Assembly: GCF_008017445.1 (NCBI RefSeq)
Contig: NZ_VRSW01000001.1
Span: 1,054,001-1,118,000, forward strand
DNA: 64,000 nt
Reading direction: 5' to 3'
From: Microbacterium mitrae
Lineage (GTDB): Bacteria; Actinomycetota; Actinomycetes; Actinomycetales; Microbacteriaceae
Shown piece by piece: positions 25,543-34,056 of the stretch. The notes beneath the pieces were generated by a model, which was given only the letters and a program-made list of their open reading frames with translations, was not told the origin of the DNA and did no database searches. Position 1 is the first letter of the stretch. Each line of letters opens with the position of its first letter. The translations under genes were made by a program, and so were the position numbers.

Positions 25543-27236
25543 GCGGAACCTCCGGATAGCGGGCTCATCGTAAAGGTGCGATCACCCAAGCGAATGCGCA
25601 AGACGCCGTCGGCAGACGTGCGCACGCCGGGCGTCAGCACCTGGGTGCGGCCGTCGGCGTAAATCAGTTCGGTGCCGTTGGTCGAGCCCAAATCGGTCAC
25701 CCAGAAGCCCGTGCGGTCTTGCTCCCACCGCGCGTGGTTCTTCGAAATCGTGGTCGAGGTGTCGTTGACGACAATCATCTGTGCGGCAGACGCGCTGGGG
25801 GCGCGGCCCAGCACGGCAGAGCTAAACGCCGCGACAACTTCGCGCTGACCAGAATCGAACGTCAGCACGGTGCCGCCACTGGTGGGCGCTGGTGGTGCAT
25901 CAGAACCCTCGACATAGCTCGCACGGCGCGTGCGCTGACGCAGGTCGCCATTCGGCTCGGGCGGTGCGGGCATTTCCGGCGTCGCAGGGGTGCGGCGCGG
26001 GCCGGGCGCGGCAGCGTCCTCCGCCGCTGGCGTGCGCCGCGGACCGGGAGGCGCAGTCGGCTGCGGAACCACGGTGCCGGGCTGCGCGGGAGCGGTGCCG
26101 GGCTGCGCGGGAGCGACAGCAGGCTGCGGAACCACGGTCTCGGGCTGCGGCGCCGCCACAGGCGCGACGGGTGCCTGCGACGCCTCCACCGGGACGACGG
26201 GTGTGGCCGGCGCAATGCCCGGCGTAGGTTCAACGCTCGGCGTGGGCGCGGCACTCGGCGCGGGCGTGAGGCTCGTCGCGGGCGACAACGATTGCGCGGC
26301 GCGCGCACTCGACTGCTGCGGCAGGTAGGCGGCCAATGGTTCCGGCTGCTCCGTCGTCGCTGGCCGGCGGCGGCCCGTCGAGCCAGAATCCTCCGCCGTG
26401 AGCTCAACGCCAACGTCTGCCGAGGAGAGCGTGGCCAAGTACTCCGACTGGGCGGCCTCCTGGGCAACCTCTTCGGCCTCAATGCGCGCCTGTTCAGAGG
26501 GGATCGACACCACAACGGTGCGTGCGGCGCGATCGGCAATCGTGCGGCGCTTGCCCGTCGAATCGCCGGCGGCCGTCAGCTCAACGGCAATGGCGCCGAT
26601 GGCGGCGAACAGCGCACCGACACCGGTGATGGCCGAGCGCACGCCCGAACGCACCAGCCCCGGCGACTGCGGCTCATCGACACGCGAAACCCGCGTGCGG
26701 GTGAGTAGCTTGCCCAGGCTCGCGCCCATATGCGCCTGCATCACCATGAAAATGATCGCCACCTCGACGCCGACGATGACGCCAAGCAGCCACGACGAAG
26801 ACAGGAGCCACGCGCCGACACCCGCCACCGCAATCACCGCAAGGTCAATCACCAACGACAGCACGCGCGTTCCGACGCTCGCGGGCGTGCCAACAAAGGC
26901 GTTACCCAACGCATACATCGAGGTGATGCGCGAAGCGCCGCGGGGCGCGCTGGGCTTGGAGTTGGCGCCGGGTGCGGAAGAACCGCTGGGCGCGACGGAA
27001 CTGCTGGGCGCGGAACCATAACCCGCGTAGGCAGGTGCGCTCTGCGCGACCGGCAACGGCTGCTGTGCGAGCTGACCGATTTGCGGGCCACTCGCGGGCG
27101 TCGCATAGCCCGGGTATCCCCCGTGCATGTCGAGGGGCGCACCCGTTGCCTGACGCTGTTGCACGCCACACACCGGACACACGGTCGTTCCGGCCTGCAG
27201 CATCGAGCCACACTGCCAACACACCTGAGCTTGCAT
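25539..27236 (-). CDS. Zinc-ribbon / RDD membrane / FHA-domain protein
   Basis: 565 aa from the ATG at 27236, which overlaps the EccD-like stop as TAATG (a longer in-frame reading upstream is only the shadow of that gene). Order: zinc ribbon CWQCG...CPVCG (6-26), Pro/Gly/Ala linker, RDD-type membrane domain (about 125-265) with several helices, a long Ala/Pro linker, and a C-terminal FHA domain (about 465-560: VLGRAP, ISKNHARW, DLGSTNGTELI). FHA domains bind phosphothreonine, so this protein can link kinase signalling to EccC, whose gene overlaps its stop codon (ATGA). The phosphopeptide partner is unknown; candidates are encoded at 28787-29818. Confidence 0.85.
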   Translation of the reverse strand: MQAQVCWQCGSMLQAGTTVCPVCGVQQRQATGAPLDMHGGYPGYATPASGPQIGQLAQQPLPVAQSAPAYAGYGSAPSSSVAPSGSSAPGANSKPSAPRGASRITSMYALGNAFVGTPASVGTRVLSLVIDLAVIAVAGVGAWLLSSSWLLGVIVGVEVAIIFMVMQAHMGASLGKLLTRTRVSRVDEPQSPGLVRSGVRSAITGVGALFAAIGAIAVELTAAGDSTGKRRTIADRAARTVVVSIPSEQARIEAEEVAQEAAQSEYLATLSSADVGVELTAEDSGSTGRRRPATTEQPEPLAAYLPQQSSARAAQSLSPATSLTPAPSAAPTPSVEPTPGIAPATPVVPVEASQAPVAPVAAPQPETVVPQPAVAPAQPGTAPAQPGTVVPQPTAPPGPRRTPAAEDAAAPGPRRTPATPEMPAPPEPNGDLRQRTRRASYVEGSDAPPAPTSGGTVLTFDSGQREVVAAFSSAVLGRAPSASAAQMIVVNDTSTTISKNHARWEQDRTGFWVTDLGSTNGTELIYADGRTQVLTPGVRTSADGVLRIRLGDRTFTMSPLSGGSA

Positions 27237-28609
27237 TAGTTCATCGCCCCCTGCACGGCATGAATAAGACCGGCGCCGACGAAGGCGGCGGGAAGCGCGA
27301 AGACCAGCGCCATCCCCTCCACAATGTCGGCAAATCGCGACCAGTAAACGCTGCGAGCACCTCGGGCCAGCAAGATGACAGACGCAGCAATTGCGAGGCA
27401 TCCGAGCAGACACCCGATGGCAATGCTCCAGCGCGCCACATCGGGCAGCCCCGCAAACACCACAACGATCGTCAACAACGCGACCACAAACGCGGTGCCG
27501 CGCATCACGGCCTTCAACGCCCGAGACGAAAACTTGCGGGCGCCCAGGGCCAGCGTCAGCACGACGCAGCCAATCAGCACGAGCCGACCGATGAACTCGA
27601 TAAGCGGCACACTTGCCAGCGGCAACACCACCACCGGCACACTCATCACGATGAGCGCGCACGCGGCCATCGTGATGACCTGCATGCGAGCCGACGAACG
27701 AATCACGAGGTCGGTGACGCGCTTCACATCAACGGTGGTGATGGCGGCGGGAATCACCTCACGCACCGCAAAGCGGGACTGCTGGTGCTCGGCAAAATCG
27801 ATAAAGATTCCTGGCGGAACGTGCATCATGGTGGTCGGAATCGCCCGCATCAGCAACGGCGCCGCCCCCAAAATCACGCACGCCGCGACCGCACCCGGCA
27901 GATTCAGCACGAGCACGGCGGCAAGCACCAGCGCGACACCAACCGCCACGGCACCCAGCGAACTCAGCTGCGCGCGTTCCGCGGAGTAGCGGGCGAGCAC
28001 AGCGATCACCGAAAAGAAGATGGCCTGCACCACGGCGATGGTGATGAGCGTGACGATCGGGCTGAATTCGGCGGGCGACGACACGGTCACAGCCCATGCG
28101 GCCAGGAGCGCGGCGGGTCCGAGCGCAAACGCCCCGCGGGCAACGGTGTCGACGCGCCGTCGGCGCACGTAGAACACGGCGCTGATGACGCTGGCACCGA
28201 CCAGCGCGACAAACACCGGGTAGTGCCAGCCGGTGGGTTGCGTCATTGGCGCGACAAAGAAGATGGCGGTGGCGACGAGACCCGCGATGGCCATCAACCA
28301 CCAGGCGAAGATCGCGTTGCTCTGCGCGGTGGCATCATCGGCGCCACGGGTGCGCCGCACGGGTGCCCCGACACGGGTGTCAACGATGGCAACAATGTCG
28401 CCGTCGTCGAGGTCGCCAAGCACACTGCGCGGATCGACGAATTCGCCGGAACGCTCGCGATAGATGCGCTGTGAGGTGCGTATCGTGGCGCCGCTGGCTC
28501 GCAACACGTCGATGAGCGGCATCGACTCTGGTGCGATGATGTCGCGCCGATGCTCACCGACACGAATACCGATGCGGCGCTGCTCAGAGTCGGGAATCAA
28601 CGTCGTCAT
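27236..28609 (-). CDS. Second EccD-like T7SS membrane protein
   Basis: 457 aa. N-terminal ubiquitin-like domain (about 10-90: RRIGIRVGEHRRDIIAPESMPLIDVL interrupted, DDGDIVAIVDTR), then about 11 membrane helices, the EccD layout. It differs strongly from EccD copy 1 at 16412-17749, so it is a diverged paralogue rather than a recent duplicate. It lies directly before the RDD/FHA gene and eccC in the kinase-led run. The two EccD types may form a mixed pore rim, or this one may serve a regulatory subcomplex. ATG at 28609, following a 177-bp gap. Confidence 0.82.
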   Translation of the reverse strand: MTTLIPDSEQRRIGIRVGEHRRDIIAPESMPLIDVLRASGATIRTSQRIYRERSGEFVDPRSVLGDLDDGDIVAIVDTRVGAPVRRTRGADDATAQSNAIFAWWLMAIAGLVATAIFFVAPMTQPTGWHYPVFVALVGASVISAVFYVRRRRVDTVARGAFALGPAALLAAWAVTVSSPAEFSPIVTLITIAVVQAIFFSVIAVLARYSAERAQLSSLGAVAVGVALVLAAVLVLNLPGAVAACVILGAAPLLMRAIPTTMMHVPPGIFIDFAEHQQSRFAVREVIPAAITTVDVKRVTDLVIRSSARMQVITMAACALIVMSVPVVVLPLASVPLIEFIGRLVLIGCVVLTLALGARKFSSRALKAVMRGTAFVVALLTIVVVFAGLPDVARWSIAIGCLLGCLAIAASVILLARGARSVYWSRFADIVEGMALVFALPAAFVGAGLIHAVQGAMN

Positions 28610-28786
28610 GGGCGTAGCTCAGCGCGCGCTGTGTGATTCACAAAAAACACCGAGCCCCCTCCCCTGATGACGGATGCGACGGGTTTCGGCGGCGCGCATG
28701 CGCTCTGCGATGCCGAACCGTCCTGTTCGCCCAACAGAAAAACCCTAGCACCCCAAAATCGCCGAACTCCGGTGAATGGGTGGGCT
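28610..28786 (-). other. 177-bp gap before the second eccD-like gene
   Basis: The largest gap inside the 22-kb kinase-to-eccC run. No hairpin terminator was found. A secondary promoter for the eccD-like/FHA/eccC genes is possible, but no box was convincing. Confidence 0.35.
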
Positions 28787-29818
28787 CTAACCCAGCAACA
28801 GGAGAGCAACAATTCCGCTCGCCGACAGCACCATGGTTCCGCCCCCGACAAGCGCCATCATCAGCACGCGGCGTCGTGCCGCGGAACGCTGGCGCGCGAG
28901 AGCCGTCATGCTCTCTTCGAACGGCTTCGGGGGCCGCGTGTCGAGCTGCCGGTCAAGGTGCACCACCGGGATGACGCTCTGTTTGCGCGGCCGATATGGA
29001 GCCTTAAGAATCGCCTCTTCTGGCGTGAAGGCCTCGCGAGAAACCGGCTGGCCGCCGTCGTCCAGAATCTGCGTCGTGCGACGACTCGCGAGCGACAGTG
29101 TCTCGATCGTGGCAGGCGGATTGATCTTCGGCTTGCGCAACGACTTAATTGTCGCTTCGAGCCCGCTCTTGCGCTTGCTGACGGCGGTCGCCTCATCGAC
29201 CGGCGGCGCGGTGCGCTGGCGACGCGGGCTGATCGCGGTGGCCTCATCGACCTCGTGCGACTGGCGACGCTGCCCCGGATCGGTGGGTTCGAGATCTTCG
29301 GCCACCGTTTGCGCGGGCGGAACCTCTGGCTCGGAGTGCGCGACGTGCGGCGCTGAGGGTGCGTCTGCTGCAGTCGGTGCGTCAGGCGCCGCCGGTGCGT
29401 CAGGTGCAGGTGCGGAGCGACGGCTCGACATGACGGTCGACTCATCGACGTCGTAGGCCTCGTGGGCCTCATCGGCCTCATCGACCTCGTGAGTCGCAGC
29501 AGCCGCCGCGCGCTTTCCGCGGCGACGCGACATCACGGTCGACTCATCAAACTCATCCGCGTCAGCCGCAACAGTTCCGCGACGGCTCGACATCACCGTG
29601 GACTCATCAACCTCATCCGGCTCAGACGCGGCAGTTCCGCGGCGACTAGACATCACCGTCGACTCATCAACTTCATCCGCGTCAGCCGCGGCAGTTCCGC
29701 GACGGCTCGACATCACGGTCGACTCATCAACGTCGTCGCCGAACGTCTCCGCCTCGGGGGGCGTCGCGTCGCCAGGCAGGTGCGTTGAGCGACGGCGGGG
29801 GCCGACAGAATCTGACAT
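28787..29818 (-). CDS. Tail-anchored protein with 7-8 repeated Thr motifs (candidate phospho-scaffold)
   Basis: 343 aa, family not recognised. Residues 29-100 are four 20-residue repeats with the core VDESTVMSSRRG. Further copies are at 122-134 (VDESTVMSSRR), 190-200 (VDEATAISPRR), 208-217 (VDEATAVSKRK) and a weaker LEATIKSLRK at 220-229. Thr 34, 54, 74, 94, 128, 193, 211 and 223 each follow acidic residues, a context favoured by actinobacterial PknB-type kinases. One C-terminal membrane helix (318-342) with no tail beyond it leaves the repeats in the cytosol. It lies between two FHA genes in a kinase-led operon. The likely role is a multivalent phosphothreonine docking platform, which is inference. 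Confidence 0.7.
   Translation of the reverse strand: MSDSVGPRRRSTHLPGDATPPEAETFGDDVDESTVMSSRRGTAAADADEVDESTVMSSRRGTAASEPDEVDESTVMSSRRGTVAADADEFDESTVMSRRRGKRAAAAATHEVDEADEAHEAYDVDESTVMSSRRSAPAPDAPAAPDAPTAADAPSAPHVAHSEPEVPPAQTVAEDLEPTDPGQRRQSHEVDEATAISPRRQRTAPPVDEATAVSKRKSGLEATIKSLRKPKINPPATIETLSLASRRTTQILDDGGQPVSREAFTPEEAILKAPYRPRKQSVIPVVHLDRQLDTRPPKPFEESMTALARQRSAARRRVLMMALVGGGTMVLSASGIVALLLLG
29519..29740 (-). repeat. 60-bp coding tandem repeats
   Basis: Near-identical 60-bp units, read on the minus strand as GACGAGTCCACGGTGATGTC-type copies, encode the repeated DESTVMSSRRG motif. Divergence between copies is mostly at third positions, which suggests selection on the protein. Confidence 0.8.
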
Positions 29819-31615
29819 TTACTCGCTGGCCGCCTCAATGGTCAGTTCAGCGTCACCCAGCAAGAAGCGCGTCGTCAGTCGAGCTGGCTCGTGCGGTGTG
29901 AGTTCGCTTTCTGCACCTGCCTCATCGATCAGCACGACGCCGTTGGTCGAGCCGAGATCGGTGATCGTCCACTCGCCATCGACCATGGCGAGTACCGCGT
30001 GCGTCTTCGAAATGGTGCGGGTGCCGTCGGCAACAGAAATGAGCTGGGCGGAGGGGAAAGCAGGTTCGTCGTCGGGCTTGCGGCCGAGAATCACATAGTC
30101 GCTGGTGAGCGCGATGCTGGTGCCGATGGGCAGGTTGAGGTTCCAGTACACGCGACGGCGGGAGGCCACCACGGTCTGGTCGTCAAAGCCTTCGTCCGAC
30201 GGAACACCGGCGTCGGCACGCTGCGCCGAAACCGAAGCCAGGGCCGAGCGCGGCGCCTCCGTGGCGGGCGCCACGGCCGAAACTTCGACGGAAGATTCGA
30301 TCGCCGACCTCGCCGACACGGCCGACACCTCGGCAGAATCCCAGCTCTGCTTATCTGACGGCTCGTCTTCTGCCCCGCTGCGACGCAGTCGCGGCGCCCA
30401 CGGGTCATCGCCCGCCGCCGAATCGGGAACGAGTGTGCTGACGCTGCTGCTCGCGCTCACCGGCGTCGCGACATTCGCGATTCCGGTGCTCAAGCTGTTT
30501 TGCATCCACTCCGAGTCTTCAAACGCCACACCCTCAACGATGGGTACGGAGCCGCTGAGCGGCACGGGCGGTGCAGGAATCGTGCTGCGCGCGCCCGGAA
30601 CCACGATCGGCGTCGCCGGCGAATCGTCGGCAACCGGAAGCGGCGGCAGCGGCGGCGGCGGAGTCATCGCCTGAGCGCGTCGTGCTTGCGCCACCACCTC
30701 AGAGTCTTCGCGCATGCGGGTAGATCCGGGGTTACCCAGCGAAGTCGGCAGTGCGCTCGCGTCGGCCGGAACCACGGGCGGCGCTGGCAGCGGCGGCACG
30801 GGCGGGGCCGCAAAACTCGGCGGAGCAAACGCGCTCGCGTCGGACGTTGCGGGGGCAAACGGGTTGTCGGATGACGGCGCCGGCGGTACCGGTGGCGTCG
30901 CGCGCGGCGCCCACGGGTCATCATCCTGCGGCATCGGCGGCGCGGGGGGCGCCGAAACATAGGCCGAGGGTGCCGGTGGCGCCGGCGGAACGGTCGGAAT
31001 CGCGCGGGTGTCAGCAGCCTGCGGCGTGGAGACGCCGAGCGGGGCGAACGGATCCCACGTGTTCTGCGCGGGAGCGGGCGGGTTCTGATCGAGCCACGAC
31101 AGGTGCGACTGTTGCGACTGTTGCGACTGTTGCGCGTACGCGCTTGCTGCCGCATCCGCACCGTAGGCGGCGTCGTGGCCGGTAGCCGCGGGGTCGGTTT
31201 GGTGCGGGTTGGTCCAGGCGTACCCGCCATCAACGGGAGCAGCGCTTTCGCGGTGCACGCCCATCCAGCGCGCCGAGCCCCATCCCAAAATGGAGGCCCA
31301 GATCGGGAAGAAGAACAGCCCGACAAAGCCGAAGCCGTTCGAACGACCAAACCGGTTCGACACCGCGGTGACGATGAGCCACAGGATGTAAATGTTGTAG
31401 AGCGGCACGAACAGCAACCACGGCGACTCCGGGCGTCCGCTGATCTTCGCGAGCGTAAAGATGTTGGCAATCGGAATCCACGCGCGGCTCGCCGGCTGGC
31501 CAGCCTTGCGGAACATCGCCGACAGTGCCAGCGCGATCCAGACGTACAGTGCCAGCGCGATGAGCAGCGTCACGAGGTAGATCGTGACGATGGCTCCATA
31601 GTCGATGGTCATCAT
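29819..31615 (-). CDS. DUF5684-like membrane / FHA-domain protein
   Basis: About 598 aa, starting at the ATG at 31615 (ATGA overlap with the transglutaminase-like gene; a second ATG follows at 31612). N-terminal membrane domain (1-150) with AWIPIANIFTLAKISG and FVPLYNIYILWLIVTAVS, as in DUF5684-type proteins. A Pro/Ala/Gln-rich linker of about 330 residues leads to a C-terminal FHA domain (about 510-595: VILGRKPDD, ISKTHAVLAM, DLGSTNGVVLI). Just before the FHA domain is D-D-Q-T-V-V-A-S-R-R-R, close to the repeated Thr motif of the next gene. This suggests self-binding after phosphorylation, as in GarA-type proteins. Confidence 0.82.
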   Translation of the reverse strand: MMTIDYGAIVTIYLVTLLIALALYVWIALALSAMFRKAGQPASRAWIPIANIFTLAKISGRPESPWLLFVPLYNIYILWLIVTAVSNRFGRSNGFGFVGLFFFPIWASILGWGSARWMGVHRESAAPVDGGYAWTNPHQTDPAATGHDAAYGADAAASAYAQQSQQSQQSHLSWLDQNPPAPAQNTWDPFAPLGVSTPQAADTRAIPTVPPAPPAPSAYVSAPPAPPMPQDDDPWAPRATPPVPPAPSSDNPFAPATSDASAFAPPSFAAPPVPPLPAPPVVPADASALPTSLGNPGSTRMREDSEVVAQARRAQAMTPPPPLPPLPVADDSPATPIVVPGARSTIPAPPVPLSGSVPIVEGVAFEDSEWMQNSLSTGIANVATPVSASSSVSTLVPDSAAGDDPWAPRLRRSGAEDEPSDKQSWDSAEVSAVSARSAIESSVEVSAVAPATEAPRSALASVSAQRADAGVPSDEGFDDQTVVASRRRVYWNLNLPIGTSIALTSDYVILGRKPDDEPAFPSAQLISVADGTRTISKTHAVLAMVDGEWTITDLGSTNGVVLIDEAGAESELTPHEPARLTTRFLLGDAELTIEAASE

Positions 31616-34056
31616 GAGGTGCTTTGCGCGCGAGAACTCGAGCGCTTCCCCCTTTCCGCAGAACGCGACCGTGTTGGACGAGCTGGCTTCGTCAATTGAC
31701 GAACGAATGACTTCAACGATAGGGCCGCACGGACCCGACGCCACCATCCCATTTTCTGAGTGATCGCGCGACGCTCGGCCATCACGATCTCCCAAAACTC
31801 ATTCGACTCATTCTCGCTGATGACGGTGTTGGAGAATTGGGCGTGGTCGGCCTGCGCCGCCAGCAGCACACCGGCTGGCGTCGCATACTCCTCAGCAAGC
31901 TCATGGCGTGTGTGGGTCGTCGGCGGAACCATTCCGGCATCAACGGCGGTGTCGACGTACTCTTCCCAGCCGCCCGCGATCCGCCCGGCACCGTCTTCGG
32001 CGGTGGCGCGTTCGCGGCGGCGAGCCGTCTTTGCAATCAACACGGTGAGGAAGGGCGCGAGCAGCAGAATGAGCCCGAGACCGCCAACACCCACCCAGCG
32101 CAGCACTGATCCGACCACAGCGGTGTCGACGGTGTCGTTCTGCTGCGGGGGCGAGTCATCAGACTCGTGCTGTTCGGGGTCAGGTGGGGCAACCTCGGTG
32201 ACCTCGTCGGGGCGCACGTCGGTAATGTTCTCCGGGTCGCGCTGCGTGCGAGACTCCACCTCAACGGCATCGGTGTGCTGCGGGGTGACGTCAATCGCGA
32301 TCCACACGCCCGATGCGTCCTGCACCTCGGTCCACACCGACAGGTCGGAGGCGAGGCACTCGCCGTCGCACGCCGGCAGCGTGTCGCTCGCGGTGCGCAC
32401 ACCAATCACAACGCGCGCCGGAAATCCCAGCTGCTGGGCGATGAGCGCCGTGGCAACGGCAAACTGCTCATCGTCACCGATGGCCGAAACCATCGATGCA
32501 CCTTCATCGCCCTGAACCTGCGACTCGTGCTCCAACAACTGCGTGAAGAGCGCGTCGATGCGCGCGAGCGAATGGCCGGCAGCGCTGGACTGGAACCCGG
32601 CATAGTCAGGAATCAGTGCCATCCACTCGGCAGTCTCACCCTCCGGCAGCTGCAGCGCGTGGCTCAGGTAGCCGCGAGCGCGCAACGTGTCGATGACCTC
32701 GGCAAGCCCCGCACCGGTCGAGGGCACGGCCTGCGCATCGAGCCACGTAATGAGGCTCTCCGGCGGAGTGACCTGTGCACTGGCACCCGGCGAACGCGCG
32801 TCAACGAGCGACATCGTCGCCGGCTCGGCCGCGGTAATCACATACGAATCGCCCTCGCCCACGCCGCCGGTCACGATGCCCGTGCCCGCTGCGGCGTTGT
32901 AGTAGAACCCATCGGCAAGGCTGGGGCCATCGGCGCCCTGAAACTGCACGCTCTCCAACTGACCGAAGGTTGGCAACCAAATGCCCTGCAACGCGTCAAT
33001 CTCGAACCGCACCGTCGACGTGGTTCCGCTCACGCCTTCAAGCGTGGAGGGCACGCGCTGGTAGAGGTTCGTGGTGTCAATATCGACGCGATACGACTCG
33101 CCGTCGTAGGCGCCGAGGGTGGCAAGGCGAATGCGGCTGGGCACCTCACCCGTCGTGGTGTAGCTGAACAGCACCGACGACACATTGGCGTTGGTGAAAT
33201 TGGTGCGATACCCGGCAAGCGGAGTCTCGGCCTGCGCAATATCGACCTCGGGGCCGACCGTCGAGCGAATCACGTCGCGCGTGTGCGACTGCGTCATCCA
33301 TGGCGTCGCCACGGCACCGGCGCCGACCGCGACGATGACCATGGTGGCCGCCAGCGCGGTACGACGTGCGTGGGCTGCGGTGTTCTGTTTCGCTCCGCGC
33401 ATGCCGGTGGCGGCCGCAGCGCGGGCGATCGCGCGCCGACGTTCATCGCGCGCACGCCACGCCAGCCACCACATGCTTCCCAGCACGCTGGCGATGCCGA
33501 TCGCTGTTTCGACGGGCGCATTGATGGTGAACGGGCCGATCGCGAGCGGGGCAGAAACCGAGGTACGACCAAACAGCAGCCCGAACGCGAGCATCACGCC
33601 CACCGCCACGACGGTGAACCCGGCGCGTCGGCCACTGACGAACGCAAAGCGAACGGCAACAAAGGTTCCGACGACAAAGACGGCGATCGCCGGAACCAGC
33701 AGGTTGCGGTAGGTGCCGACGGGCAGGGGCGAGGTGGCCAGGTCTTTGAAGCCGGTGACGAAGCCCAGGGCCGATTCGCGTAATCCGTCGGGAATGACGG
33801 TGCCAGACGCCCAGTGCTCGGGAACCGCGAGGGTGACGGCGAGCGCGAGGCACGCGGCAAGCAGGAGCAGGGTGATGAGCCACCCGTTCCACTTCACCAG
33901 CAGCGAGAGAACCGCAATTCCTGCCCCCACCAGCGCGCTGGCGGCGACGACCACGATGTACCAGGGTGTCGCGTAGATCGGCCACGCGGCGAGGCCCGCG
34001 AGCGCCACCATGGCGGTCACGTAGAGGGAGCCGACGAGAATGCTCTGCTTCGTCAC
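31612..34056 (-). CDS. TgpA-like transglutaminase-fold membrane protein lacking catalytic Cys and His
   Basis: 814 aa. Six or so N-terminal membrane helices (1-260), an extracytoplasmic region with a transglutaminase-like domain (about 500-600), a Pro/Glu-rich stretch, one more helix (about 650-670) and a cytosolic tail. At the usual G-x-C-E-x-F-A position the sequence is GDDEQFA (Asp529 for Cys), and the usual HAW motif reads SVW (about 573-575). The third site remains IDVTP. Transglutaminase or protease activity is therefore unlikely, and it may act as a binding module. It follows MoxR and DUF58 with 4-nt overlaps, a well-known triad thought to act in assembly of membrane or envelope complexes. 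Confidence 0.85.
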   Translation of the reverse strand: MTKQSILVGSLYVTAMVALAGLAAWPIYATPWYIVVVAASALVGAGIAVLSLLVKWNGWLITLLLLAACLALAVTLAVPEHWASGTVIPDGLRESALGFVTGFKDLATSPLPVGTYRNLLVPAIAVFVVGTFVAVRFAFVSGRRAGFTVVAVGVMLAFGLLFGRTSVSAPLAIGPFTINAPVETAIGIASVLGSMWWLAWRARDERRRAIARAAAATGMRGAKQNTAAHARRTALAATMVIVAVGAGAVATPWMTQSHTRDVIRSTVGPEVDIAQAETPLAGYRTNFTNANVSSVLFSYTTTGEVPSRIRLATLGAYDGESYRVDIDTTNLYQRVPSTLEGVSGTTSTVRFEIDALQGIWLPTFGQLESVQFQGADGPSLADGFYYNAAAGTGIVTGGVGEGDSYVITAAEPATMSLVDARSPGASAQVTPPESLITWLDAQAVPSTGAGLAEVIDTLRARGYLSHALQLPEGETAEWMALIPDYAGFQSSAAGHSLARIDALFTQLLEHESQVQGDEGASMVSAIGDDEQFAVATALIAQQLGFPARVVIGVRTASDTLPACDGECLASDLSVWTEVQDASGVWIAIDVTPQHTDAVEVESRTQRDPENITDVRPDEVTEVAPPDPEQHESDDSPPQQNDTVDTAVVGSVLRWVGVGGLGLILLLAPFLTVLIAKTARRRERATAEDGAGRIAGGWEEYVDTAVDAGMVPPTTHTRHELAEEYATPAGVLLAAQADHAQFSNTVISENESNEFWEIVMAERRAITQKMGWWRRVRAALSLKSFVRQLTKPARPTRSRSAERGKRSSSRAQSTS

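Noticed and set aside
27237..27662. N-terminal extension of the RDD/FHA protein upstream of 27236
   Set aside because: The extension lies inside the EccD-like gene and is Arg/Cys-rich without features. The ATG at 27236 forms a TAATG overlap and begins a zinc ribbon.
29519..29740. Possible CRISPR array
   Set aside because: The 60-bp units are contiguous coding repeats in frame with a protein motif. There are no unique spacers and no cas genes.
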